A stretch of 64,000 bases of DNA from the NCBI GenBank assembly GCA_002869145.1, contig PKTM01000011.1, forward strand, positions 1-64,000, written 5' to 3'. Below the pieces are notes generated by a model that saw nothing but the letters and a program-made list of their open reading frames with translations, did no database searches and had not been told where the DNA came from. The translations under genes and the position numbers were made by a program. Below, piece by piece: positions 56,315-64,000 of this stretch; position 1 is the first letter of the stretch, and each line of letters starts with the position of its first letter. The DNA comes from Denitrovibrio sp. Lineage in GTDB: Bacteria; Chrysiogenota; Deferribacteres; Deferribacterales; Geovibrionaceae.

Positions 56315-58061
56315 CTTTAGCTTTATAAAGAGCCTTGTCTGCACGTGCAGTCATATTTTCTTCTGCATCTGTAACCATATAAGACGAAACCCCAAAACTT
56401 GCAGTAATCTTGCCAGTAAGCCCAAAAGAGTGAGATTCAATTTTTTTTCTAAGCTTCTCTGCAAGCAGCATAGCCTCCTCAGAAGTTGTTTTCGGACAAA
56501 GTATGAGAAATTCTTCGCCACCCCAGCGCCCCACAGTATCTGTTGAGCGAATATTATCCAACAATATCTCTGCGAAAATCTTTAGGGTAAGGTCACCCGA
56601 CTGATGGCCATAAGTGTCGTTGACCGCTTTAAAGTGATCAATATCCAGCATTACCACAGAAAATGGCATACTGTAGCGTTCTGCCTGCCTTATCTCATAG
56701 CTAAAAACCTCATCAAGCTTCAGCCTGTTATAAAGCCCTGTGAGCTTATCTTTTATTGAAAGTTCTTCTACACGCTTTTTATCAGTAACATCTGCCCGGA
56801 TGCTTCGGTAGCCCACCTTTTCACCATCTTTATTGAAAATAGGGTTCATAATAGCATCCACCCAGAAAAAGCCGCCATCTTTTGTTACGTTCTTTAACTC
56901 TCCACGCCATGTTTTGTTTTTTGTAATTGTAGCCCACATTTCATCATACAAAGAAAGCGGGGTGTCTTCATGCCGTATTTTTCTGTGGTTTTGACCTATG
57001 AGCTCTTCTTTCTCATAGCCCGCAGCTTCGCAAAACGCCTGAGAGGTATAAATTATTGTTCCGTCTAGATCTGTCTCTGAAAATATAATATATTCGTCTA
57101 TCATAGCTTGCTGGTTTGTGAGCTTTTCATTCACATCCATCAAAGCGCTGTTTCTATCGTCTATTGTGTCTCCCATAGAGTTATATTCATGCACCATATC
57201 GCCTAGCTCGTCTTCGTAACAAGCCTCCAGATGCTTCACATTCAGCCTGTCGGATTTATTCTTTTTAATATCATCTGTCAGCTTAACAATGACCCTGATA
57301 ACCCTTTTGTGTAAAATATAGATGGTAAATATATTTATAGTAATAAACAAAACCAGAAACACCAGAAAGAAATATTGGCTTTGCTTGGATGCTTTTTCAA
57401 ATTGTTGAATCATTCCATATGTTCGCTCATTAAGCATAAGAGTAAATTCGTCTATCGGCTGCATTATATTCTGTTTTGCCAGCAAATATTCTTCTGAATG
57501 CATCATATCGATGGCCAGCTGCTGGTCTGGTTCGCCCTGCACACTGAAGACACCTTCCGGACCTCTATACCTGCCTTGCATGGCGGCAAAAGCTTCAACC
57601 TCGATATTAACCAGTTCATCAGAATTTTCATGTGCAGCAGACAGCTTATCCAGTTCGCTCTGAGTGAATGGGAGTGCCCTCATAATCTCCTGTAGAGATA
57701 TAGGCTCCTCGTCTGGATGAAGCTGTGTACGTCGCGGTTCAAAATAGTCCCAGTAAACACTTTGATAGTTTTTGGGTCTTGGCGCGACTCCATTTCGGAT
57801 ATCCAGCACTCTAAAATAGTTATCTTTATAAACATGGTTGGAGGTTACGACATAAAGACGTGCAAAGCGTGTAAGATCGTCTGAACTCTGCCTGAGTTCG
57901 TCTGCTGTCTGGTTCATGGAAAAACGCTGCTTTTGAGCATCAGTGAGTTTGTCTTTCTGGGCTATGCTTGCTTGAAGAAAATAAACACAAAAAACCATCA
58001 CTGCAATTTCGAGAATAACAATAAGAAGAAATAACTCTTTCAGCCTCATCTTTGCAAGCAT
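56277..58061 (-). CDS. Membrane diguanylate cyclase with PAS domain
   Basis: Makes cyclic di-GMP. 594 residues: TM1 (about 10-30), a large periplasmic sensor region (about 32-228, TMs flanking), TM2 (about 229-251), HAMP-like linker, a PAS domain (about 310-420, SQAFCEAAGYEKEELIGQNHRKIRHEDTP) with PAC, then GGDEF (about 430-594). The A-site reads GGEEF and an RxxD product-inhibition site (RSTD) lies 5 residues before it, so the enzyme should be active and feedback-controlled. It opposes the HD-GYP protein at 22861. The gene tail overlaps the convergent PA2778-like gene. Confidence 0.92.
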   Translation of the reverse strand: MLAKMRLKELFLLIVILEIAVMVFCVYFLQASIAQKDKLTDAQKQRFSMNQTADELRQSSDDLTRFARLYVVTSNHVYKDNYFRVLDIRNGVAPRPKNYQSVYWDYFEPRRTQLHPDEEPISLQEIMRALPFTQSELDKLSAAHENSDELVNIEVEAFAAMQGRYRGPEGVFSVQGEPDQQLAIDMMHSEEYLLAKQNIMQPIDEFTLMLNERTYGMIQQFEKASKQSQYFFLVFLVLFITINIFTIYILHKRVIRVIVKLTDDIKKNKSDRLNVKHLEACYEDELGDMVHEYNSMGDTIDDRNSALMDVNEKLTNQQAMIDEYIIFSETDLDGTIIYTSQAFCEAAGYEKEELIGQNHRKIRHEDTPLSLYDEMWATITKNKTWRGELKNVTKDGGFFWVDAIMNPIFNKDGEKVGYRSIRADVTDKKRVEELSIKDKLTGLYNRLKLDEVFSYEIRQAERYSMPFSVVMLDIDHFKAVNDTYGHQSGDLTLKIFAEILLDNIRSTDTVGRWGGEEFLILCPKTTSEEAMLLAEKLRKKIESHSFGLTGKITASFGVSSYMVTDAEENMTARADKALYKAKASGRNAVVFLDS

Positions 58062-58160
58062 ATTAAATTCCTAGTCATATTGGGTATATAAAGCTCAAAA
58101 GCCATACACAAAACTACCATATATAAAGGAAAACTCAAAGCCGGATCAAATTTACCGAAA

Positions 58161-58451
58161 TCACTCTGGTTTGACCGCCTTATGAGTGTGTATAACTCTG
58201 AGGATCCTCTCTATGTCCATGTGTGACGTCCCTATCTTTTCACAGCACGTCTCGGCATAGGTATTGTAATCCAAAACCATAAATATAAGCTTTTCTAAAA
58301 GATTCGGCACAGAGCTGTAAAGTTCTATGTTATCAGCTATCTCTATTACCTGAACAGCCAGATAATCAGGAAATTCCTCTTCCCGCTGAGATGTCTCAAC
58401 TGCTATTTTAAGTCTGTCTGTTGTTTCTTTCATACATTTATAATATCTCAT
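58161..58451 (-). CDS. Small hypothetical helical protein
   Basis: 96 codons from ATG 58451 (or 90 from ATG 58433). The product is all-helical and mildly acidic, with no Cys pair motif, signal or membrane segment: MKETTDRLKIAVETSQREE, then EIADNIELYSSVPNLLEKLIFMVLDYNTYAETCCEK and a basic end RILRVIHTHKAVK. No ribosome-binding site is convincing at either start. It lies upstream of the diguanylate cyclase on the same strand, 100 bases away. No family recognised. Confidence 0.55.
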   Translation of the reverse strand: MRYYKCMKETTDRLKIAVETSQREEEFPDYLAVQVIEIADNIELYSSVPNLLEKLIFMVLDYNTYAETCCEKIGTSHMDIERILRVIHTHKAVKPE

Positions 58452-58523
58452 CGAAAAAAGTTGTCAAATATTCTGGAGCAGAATGTTAACAAAGCTAATA
58501 TAGTTCACAAAAAATACCGAATT

Positions 58524-58545
58524 GTTGACAGTAGTGTCTATCAAC
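58524..58545. promoter_or_regulatory. Inverted repeat over the aldo/keto reductase promoter
   Basis: GTTGACAG, 6 bases, CTATCAAC: near-perfect dyad (one mismatch) whose left arm includes TTGACA, a consensus -35. A -10-like TATCTT follows. This is the form of a repressor site that blocks RNA polymerase. It is 44 bases before the reductase ATG. Confidence 0.5.
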
Positions 58546-58588
58546 TTATCTTATGTAGCAAACAATGCTTTTAACGGAGGCAGAACTT

Positions 58589-59584
58589 ATGAATGAACAT
58601 GTAGAAGTAACCACGCTTGGAAGAGGAACCATCGAAGTAAGCAGAGTCTGCTTGGGCACATGGGCAATAGGCGGATGGATGTGGGGCGGTACTGATGTAA
58701 ATCAAGCCGTAAAAACAATAAGAACTGCCATAGACAAAGGTATTACTTTTATAGACACAGCACCTGTGTACGGTTTCGGGAAATCAGAAAAGGTTGTCGG
58801 AGAAGCCCTGAAAGGATACGTAAACAGATCAGATATTGTACTTGCCACAAAGGTAGGGCTTGACTGGAAAGATGGCAAAGTATTTAGAAATTCCACTCCG
58901 GAAAGAATACACAACGAGATAGATGATTCACTAAGAAGACTCCAGACAGACTATATTGATTTGTATCAGGTGCACTGGCCTGACCCAAATGTTCGTTTTG
59001 AAGAAACAGCAGAAGCACTGGCTGAGCTGGTGCAAAAAGGGAAGGTACGCACAGTAGGCGTGAGCAACTATTCAACATCTCAGATGGACAGCTTTATGAA
59101 TAAGGCGATTATAACGAGTGTTCAGCCGCCATATAACATTTTTGAAAGAGATATAGAGACAGACATTCTGCCTTATGCGAAAGAAAATAGTATGTCTGTG
59201 TTGGCATATGGTTCCATATCCAGATGACTTCTGTCAGGCAAAATGGATAAAGAAACTAAGTTCGAGGGGGACGACCTGAGACAACACGACCCAAAATTCA
59301 AAGAGCCGAGATTCTCCCAGTATCTCAAAGCTGTCTCACAGCTTGATAAGCTGGCTAAAGAAAATTACGGAAAAACAGTTCTTGAGCTTGCTGTGCGCTG
59401 GGTTATGGATAGCGGTGCAATACCCTTATGGGGAGCAAGACATCCCGATCAGCTTGCAGATATTGAAAATGTTTTCGGCTGGAACATATCAGATGAAGAT
59501 ATGCTGAAAATTGACGAAATTGTAATTGAATGCATAAAAGAACCGGTAGGGCCAGAGTTTATGGCGCCGCCTGCACGTAAGTAG
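58589..59584 (+). pseudogene. Aldo/keto reductase with in-frame TGA
   Basis: ATG 58589 with CGGAGG upstream is better supported than ATG 58565. The 331-codon frame is a complete (beta/alpha)8 aldo/keto reductase: TAPVYGFGKSEKVVGEAL (catalytic Asp-Tyr region), VLATKVGLDWK (Lys), LYQVHWPDPN (His), KVRTVGVSNYS and LAVRWVMDSGAIPLWGARHPDQL. TGA at 59225-59227 interrupts YGSISR-stop-LLSGKM, where relatives have a conserved Gly (CRGLLSGK). GGA to TGA is one transversion. I see no SECIS hairpin after it and Cys is not expected there, so it is not a selenoprotein. The part after the stop includes the cofactor-binding C-terminus, so a truncated product should be inactive. Confidence 0.85.
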
Positions 59585-59665
59585 TACATAATCCGTAAAT
59601 ACTGCTGACAAAAAGCACAGATATCTTTGAAGCCTGTTTGTTGCTTATAGGGTACAATATACAGC

Positions 59666-60427
59666 ATGAAAAAATATAATATAAACCAGAAAGAGAAATG
59701 GAATAAAAGAGCACATTCATATCCGTCGTTTTCAGAGGAGACCTCTGGGGTAGAGGAGCGGGTAATATCTCTTGCCGAATCAGCAGGAGTAGCTATTAGA
59801 GACAAAACCCTGCTTGACATAGGCTGCGGGACAGGGCGATTCACCATCAGAATATCCAAAAAAGCATCACAGGTAACAGCAGTGGATATCTCTGAAAATA
59901 TGCTGAACATCCTAGAAGAAGATGCACGTGCTGAAGGGCTGACAAACATAAAAACTCTATGTGCAGACTGGAAGGATACCAGCCCGGCCAAATGTGAAAT
60001 AGTAATGGCAACCCTTACTCCAGCTCTCCGCACAGAGCATGATTTCCAGAGAATGCTGGACACAGCAGAAGAACATGTTATCTATCTCGGCTGGGTGCAA
60101 CGCAAAGAATGCCCAATGATAAGAGATATCTATAAAACACACAATGTCGATCCCACTGGATTTGATTTTCCCGGCAAATTTTCTGATCTTCTGGAAAAGC
60201 GCACATACGATGTACAGTTTTTTCCGGTCAAAGACGAGTGGGAGCGCACAGGGAGTATAACTGAGATGACAGAGAGACTTGCACAGAGCATTAAAGAATA
60301 CGGCGGCGAACCTGACCTGAACTCCATCAGGCAAAAACTGCTGGAAAACTCAACAGACGGCATAAACATCACCTATATCACTGATGTTGAACTTAAACTT
60401 GCAATAATATCCAAAACGGTTCACTGA
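59666..60427 (+). CDS. SAM-dependent methyltransferase, class I
   Basis: 253 residues. Motif I LLDIGCGTGRFTIRI (about 48-62), motif II QVTAVDISENMLNIL and an LCADWKDT post-II segment show the Rossmann SAM-binding fold. The C-terminal half (FFPVKDEWERTGSITEMTERL) resembles small-molecule methyltransferases but gives no substrate. It is followed 4 bases later by a VOC protein, so they likely act together. No RBS is strong at the ATG. Confidence 0.85.
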   Translation: MKKYNINQKEKWNKRAHSYPSFSEETSGVEERVISLAESAGVAIRDKTLLDIGCGTGRFTIRISKKASQVTAVDISENMLNILEEDARAEGLTNIKTLCADWKDTSPAKCEIVMATLTPALRTEHDFQRMLDTAEEHVIYLGWVQRKECPMIRDIYKTHNVDPTGFDFPGKFSDLLEKRTYDVQFFPVKDEWERTGSITEMTERLAQSIKEYGGEPDLNSIRQKLLENSTDGINITYITDVELKLAIISKTVH

Positions 60428-60431
60428 AAAG

Positions 60432-61076
60432 ATGGAAACCCACATAGACCATCTGGTTATAGCAGCAAAGACACTGGAACAGGGCGTTGAGTATATAAAA
60501 GACACTCTGGGCGTCAATATACCTTTCGGCGGAGTCCATCCTAAAATGGGCACACACAATCATCTGATGCAGCTAGGTTCTGATATATTTCTGGAGATAA
60601 TCAGTATCAATCCCGAGGCCCCGGCTCCAGAAAGACCGAGATGGTTCGGGCTAGACAGTCCACACATAAAAACGCAGCTCGCAGACAGCCCGAGACTCCT
60701 CACTTGGGTTGTAAACACTACGGATATCAACAGCCTTGTAAAAAACGCATCATTCGATGCAGGCACACCGGAGATTATCACAAGGGGCGCTCTGAGCTGG
60801 TATTTTGCCCTGCCGGAAAACGGCAGTCTGCTTTTCGGCGGCGCAGTCCCATACGCAATACAGTGGCTAACAGAGGAACACACCTCAAAAAAGATGGCAG
60901 ATATGAACTGCCGATTAGAATCGCTTGAAATTTTTCATCCCCAGCCTGATAATCTGAGAACACAGCTAGGTTCGGTAGGCGCAGACAAACTTGTTAAAAT
61001 AAAAGCATCTAATGAAAATTCAGAGCCTCACCTTAAAGCTCATATAAAAACACCAAAAGGTATAAAACAGCTCTAG
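60432..61076 (+). CDS. VOC-superfamily glyoxalase-like protein
   Basis: 214 residues. IDHLVIAAKTLEQGVEYIKDTLGVNIPFGGVHPKMGTHNHLMQLG is the metal-binding N-terminal module of the glyoxalase-like (PF13468-type) group, with FLEIISINPEAP contributing the Glu. The second half (LESLEIFHPQPDNLRTQLG) is the paired module. Substrate unknown. It is co-transcribed with the methyltransferase and overlaps the convergent msrQ stop by 4 bases. Confidence 0.85.
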   Translation: METHIDHLVIAAKTLEQGVEYIKDTLGVNIPFGGVHPKMGTHNHLMQLGSDIFLEIISINPEAPAPERPRWFGLDSPHIKTQLADSPRLLTWVVNTTDINSLVKNASFDAGTPEIITRGALSWYFALPENGSLLFGGAVPYAIQWLTEEHTSKKMADMNCRLESLEIFHPQPDNLRTQLGSVGADKLVKIKASNENSEPHLKAHIKTPKGIKQL

Positions 61077-61657
61077 ACCTGTTTCTTTGACGAATAATGC
61101 CTGTACAATCTGAAACCTAAAAGCACCAGAACAAAAACAGAAGCCACAAGCGGCAGACGTATATCTTTTTTAACGACAGTAAGGTAATGCAAAGCAGCGA
61201 AAATTGATGCTGGATATATCATGGAGTGCACCCTTCTCCACTTCACATGCCCCAGCTTCTTTATCATATAGTGTCCGGTGGTCGCCATCATCGGTATCAG
61301 CATAAGCAGAGCTATTAGGCCAAATATTATAGGTTTTGATTTTTTGATAGAGAGTATAATGTCTGATGGATTAAAAGTGTTTGCCAGTGCAATGAAAACA
61401 ACAGCATGGCAAAACACATATAAGAAAAAGATACGCCCGAATATAGCCCTGTATGGAAATAGCCACTGTTTCCGCGTTATCTTACGCAAAGGGGTAATAC
61501 TAAGTGTCAGCAACATAAAAACAATTGCCCAGACCCCTGTCTGCTTGGTGAGGAATTTGACCGGATCAGCAATCTCATAATTATAAAAAACCTGATAGAC
61601 CGCATCCCCCAGCGGAACAAAACATAAAAGCGTAACAACCCACCTTATAATACCCAT
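61073..61657 (-). CDS. msrQ: Heme-binding membrane subunit MsrQ
   Basis: 194 residues, about six membrane helices of the ferric-reductase-like fold. His-bearing helices FLYVCHAVVFIAL and GHYMIKKLGHVKW / IFAALHYLTVV provide the heme ligands expected for MsrQ (YedZ), which carries electrons from the quinone pool to MsrP. The ATG overlaps the msrP stop (ATGA), the usual order. The sequence is complete. Confidence 0.93.
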   Translation of the reverse strand: MGIIRWVVTLLCFVPLGDAVYQVFYNYEIADPVKFLTKQTGVWAIVFMLLTLSITPLRKITRKQWLFPYRAIFGRIFFLYVFCHAVVFIALANTFNPSDIILSIKKSKPIIFGLIALLMLIPMMATTGHYMIKKLGHVKWRRVHSMIYPASIFAALHYLTVVKKDIRLPLVASVFVLVLLGFRLYRHYSSKKQV

Positions 61658-62595
61658 CAGAAGAACCTGCTTAAGTCCATACCTTTGTAAAGGTGCGCTA
61701 CCTGATCTGCATAACCGTTGAACGGCTTAGTGTCTATCTTGCCGAAACTGCCTATGCGCCTCTCTCTGGCCTGTGACCATCTGGGGTGGTCTACCTGCGG
61801 ATTAACGTTGGCATAAAAACCGTATTCGTCGGGAGCCGCTATGTTCCAAGATGTTGACGGCTGTTTATCTGTAAAGACTATTCGGACGATGGATTTTATG
61901 CTTTTAAAGCCGTATTTCCATGGGACAATAACCCTTACAGGCGCGCCGTTCTGGTTGGGCAGTTCTCCGCCGTACATACCGAAAACAAGCATTGCAAGAG
62001 GGTTCATAGCCTCATCCATCCGAAGACCTTCCATGTATGGCCATTCAAGAACATTAGAGCGTGCGCCAGGCATGTGTTCCTTATCAAGCTTGGTTACAAA
62101 CTGAATGTATTTGGCACTGCTGAGAGGTTCGCACTTTTTGACTAGTTCGCTCAGCGAAAAACCGTTCCAGGGTATAACCATGCTCCACCCTTCCACACAG
62201 CGAAGCCGATATATACGCTCTTGTGTCCCTGCGAATCTCTTTACTTCATCCACAGAAAATTTAAGAGGTTTTTTCACTAATCCTGTGACCTCTATCTCCC
62301 ACGGGTCTGTAGGAAAATCAGCCGCCAAGTCTTTCACGTCACCCTTGCTGGTAGTGAACTCATAGAAATTATTATAGGATTTTGCGGCTATCTCTTTGGT
62401 TATTTTTTCGCCGCCGGTGGTGTCTGTCTTTTTTACTATATCGAACCCGCCATGAGCATTCGGCACAAAAACGAACCCTGCAGACAAAGCCGCCGCCGTA
62501 AGGGTTGTTTTCTTTATAAAATCTCTTCTGGAGAGATACAGACTTTTCTCAGTTACTTCGTTTTCACTTATATCGGACTTATCTTTGATAATCAT
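61657..62595 (-). CDS. msrP: Periplasmic methionine sulfoxide reductase MsrP
   Basis: Molybdopterin enzyme that repairs oxidised methionine in envelope proteins. A Tat signal SRRDFIKKTTLTAAALSAGF begins near residue 22. The sulfite-oxidase fold follows: WEIEVTGLVKKPLKFSVDEV, RLRCVEGWSMVIPWNGFSL (the Cys ligates molybdenum), EWPYMEGLRMDEAMNPLAMLVFGMYG, and NQNGAPVRVIVPWKYGFKSIKSIVRI. I chose ATG 62593-62595 because GGAGGTG is 6 bases upstream; that site lies inside the longer reading from 62610. Works with msrQ downstream. Confidence 0.94.
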   Translation of the reverse strand: MIIKDKSDISENEVTEKSLYLSRRDFIKKTTLTAAALSAGFVFVPNAHGGFDIVKKTDTTGGEKITKEIAAKSYNNFYEFTTSKGDVKDLAADFPTDPWEIEVTGLVKKPLKFSVDEVKRFAGTQERIYRLRCVEGWSMVIPWNGFSLSELVKKCEPLSSAKYIQFVTKLDKEHMPGARSNVLEWPYMEGLRMDEAMNPLAMLVFGMYGGELPNQNGAPVRVIVPWKYGFKSIKSIVRIVFTDKQPSTSWNIAAPDEYGFYANVNPQVDHPRWSQARERRIGSFGKIDTKPFNGYADQVAHLYKGMDLSRFF

Positions 62596-62814
62596 CGGAG
62601 TCACCTCCATTTATAGTTAAGCAGCTATACCTTAAACATAAGACTTATAAATATATATGCAACCGAAATGGTCTTCTTAATGAATAGACAAAAAATGATG
62701 GCAGTAATCTGCTTTGTCATTACTACATTTTGGGTTTATGAATAATAAACATTTTGTTGATGACAGATCGTTGTTTTGGTAAAATGTAGTCATGTTTTTT
62801 GCCCGGAGGCATAC

Positions 62815-64000
62815 ATGCAAAATCGTGCTTTTACAAAAATAAAATATAAGCTTTTTGCTCTTTTTATTATTTCTTCTTTTCTTGTTTCCTGTAACTTTAT
62901 ATTAGTGGAAGACAGCAATGACAGCACAGTTGTCTGGGGCTCCGTGGCTATGGATAGCCCTGCAGATGAGGCTAATATCACCATTGAGCAGAGGGGCTCT
63001 ATCGTATGGCAAGGCACCTGCACAAAAGGCCATTTTCAGGGGTACACAAGCCAACTTTCAGGCGGAGAACTTCGGGCTATCGCAGATAATATCACAATAA
63101 ACAGCGTACCTTATAGCGTTGAAATAAGCGCATATGTTTCTGATTATGATACAGGCTACCATATTGACATCAACCTTTTTACTACTCTTGTGGATAGATA
63201 TATCCGCTATTACTACTCATCTTATGACGAAGCTGTGAGCGCTGTTGAGCGCAACCTGCACCTTCAGGCGGGACTGGACTATTCAGCACCAATAATGTCT
63301 GAAGCGTTGAAGGCGTATTTTGACCCAAAAATTTTGATGGCAGAAGCGGCAGAATACGGTGGGCTAGATGCATATCTCGATCATCTTGTGATAGATGTGA
63401 TGAGCATAGAAACCCCAACTCTGAAGCTGAATGCACTTTATAGCCCGGCAGAGGATAGTCTGATGAAAGACCTGCCTATTTCAGCAGCAGAGGCAGCAGC
63501 GGTGGCTCTGGGCAAAGAGACAGCAGGAGAGCTGCTTAAAAACTATGGGGTTGTTGTGTCTGACCCTGCCAACCAGACCTTTCTGGATACTCTGAATGCT
63601 CAGAATGCAAAGCTGACTCAGATAGAAAATCAGATATCCGCTCTCAACGAGGATGTCGTTAATCTGGAAAATGAGTTAGGGAGTGCCATTGTCGATATGC
63701 TTTTTGACAACAGTGACCAAAATATACTAGATGCGGTAAATAATCTTCAGAATCTGGCAACAAGGCTTAAAACAAACTATACATCTGCGGCGGCGCAGGG
63801 AGCGACACCTCTCAATCAGCATGATTTTGCAATCAGCATGATAGGTAACAACGCTTTAGCGGAAAACAATGTACCTGGTATGATCTCGACTATACATATT
63901 AATGTTGTTCCTGACGGAGCTTCCGATAGCAAAGGTTCGCTGGGGGACTATGCCCTCTCCGTTCAGTCGAAGGGCGGACATGGTAATCTGTTGCAGAAAT
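62815..64000 (+). CDS. Lipoprotein, partial (runs off the window)
   Basis: The frame opens at ATG 62815 with CGGAGG 5 bases upstream and stays open for 395 codons to the window end. The signal KLFALFIISSFLVSC gives a lipobox Cys near residue 26. Then come a beta-rich carboxypeptidase-regulatory-like segment (about 35-130, SVAMDSPADEANITIEQRG), a helical region (about 130-240), and a coiled coil around residues 262-290 (AKLTQIENQISALNEDVVNLENEL). Composition and architecture resemble the N-terminal part of the giant lipoprotein at 30706, but no Lcl_C repeat is seen before the edge. Function unknown. Confidence 0.8.
   Translation, partial: MQNRAFTKIKYKLFALFIISSFLVSCNFILVEDSNDSTVVWGSVAMDSPADEANITIEQRGSIVWQGTCTKGHFQGYTSQLSGGELRAIADNITINSVPYSVEISAYVSDYDTGYHIDINLFTTLVDRYIRYYYSSYDEAVSAVERNLHLQAGLDYSAPIMSEALKAYFDPKILMAEAAEYGGLDAYLDHLVIDVMSIETPTLKLNALYSPAEDSLMKDLPISAAEAAAVALGKETAGELLKNYGVVVSDPANQTFLDTLNAQNAKLTQIENQISALNEDVVNLENELGSAIVDMLFDNSDQNILDAVNNLQNLATRLKTNYTSAAAQGATPLNQHDFAISMIGNNALAENNVPGMISTIHINVVPDGASDSKGSLGDYALSVQSKGGHGNLLQK

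Noticed and set aside
11227-59227. Global stop-codon reassignment (TAA/TAG to Gln)
   Set aside because: Most genes in the window end properly at TAA, TAG or TGA with terminators or overlapping starts right after, so the codons still terminate.
59225-59290. Selenocysteine at the aldo/keto reductase TGA
   Set aside because: The family has Gly there, not Cys, no partner Cys is nearby, and no SECIS-like hairpin follows.
1-64000. CRISPR arrays, insertion sequences, integrases, prophage genes
   Set aside because: I looked for short regular repeats, transposase motifs and phage structural genes on both strands and saw none.

Overview
The window looks like chromosomal DNA of a free-living, motile, Gram-negative anaerobe or microaerophile with a moderately AT-rich genome. 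The evidence is an outer-membrane barrel, several lipoproteins, lgt, a periplasmic MsrPQ system, selenoproteins, an STT3/PglB-type oligosaccharyltransferase and carboxyspermidine-route polyamine synthesis. This mixture fits Deferribacterota (Denitrovibrio/Geovibrio-like), but that placement is an inference from gene content and no search was run. There are no insertion sequences, phage genes or CRISPR arrays.

Layout. 1-331 is the start of a minus-strand rRNA operon: the first bases of 16S rRNA lie at the left edge, behind two tandem promoters. 394-8211 holds fba, a flavin reductase, a degenerate PEP-synthase-like protein, a FecR-domain/TPR-barrel pair and lgt. 8294-10249 is the rpsB-tsf operon with a structured leader and terminator. 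10321-12906 is an unrecognised three-gene minus-strand cassette. 13065-15866 is a GT2 glycosyltransferase next to an STT3/PglB-like enzyme. 15929-20106 is a tightly packed thiG-thiH-ogt-mtnA-racemase operon. 20161-30037 is a signalling block: a PP2C phosphatase/kinase, a receiver, an HD-GYP-hemerythrin protein, then the minus-strand operon alpha-carbonic anhydrase / alpha-carbonic anhydrase-chemoreceptor fusion / CheW, then an enoyl-CoA hydratase. 30706-37089 is a giant modular lipoprotein gene, followed by tRNA-Asn. 37284-44594 holds a ferritin-like protein, an aminotransferase, selD (Sec), ubiD, mntP and a sensor kinase. 44887-50323 is the arginine-to-spermidine pathway. 50384-64000 holds a small thioredoxin-fold selenoprotein, an AGCS symporter, neuB, small housekeeping genes, a diguanylate cyclase, an aldo/keto reductase, msrPQ and the start of another lipoprotein.

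Two results stand out. First, the carbonic anhydrase / carbonic anhydrase-MCP / CheW operon encodes a secreted CO2-hydrating enzyme, a chemoreceptor whose periplasmic head is itself an apparently complete carbonic anhydrase, and a coupling protein. I infer a CO2/bicarbonate (or pH) chemosensory system. Second, seven otherwise intact genes carry one in-frame stop codon each (five TAA, one TAG, one TGA) with no frameshift. Homology, or in two cases only frame continuity, carries on across each stop, and most stops are one C-to-T change from a glutamine codon. These are separate from two convincing selenocysteine TGA codons (selD and a UxxC protein), which have bacterial SECIS-like hairpins directly downstream.
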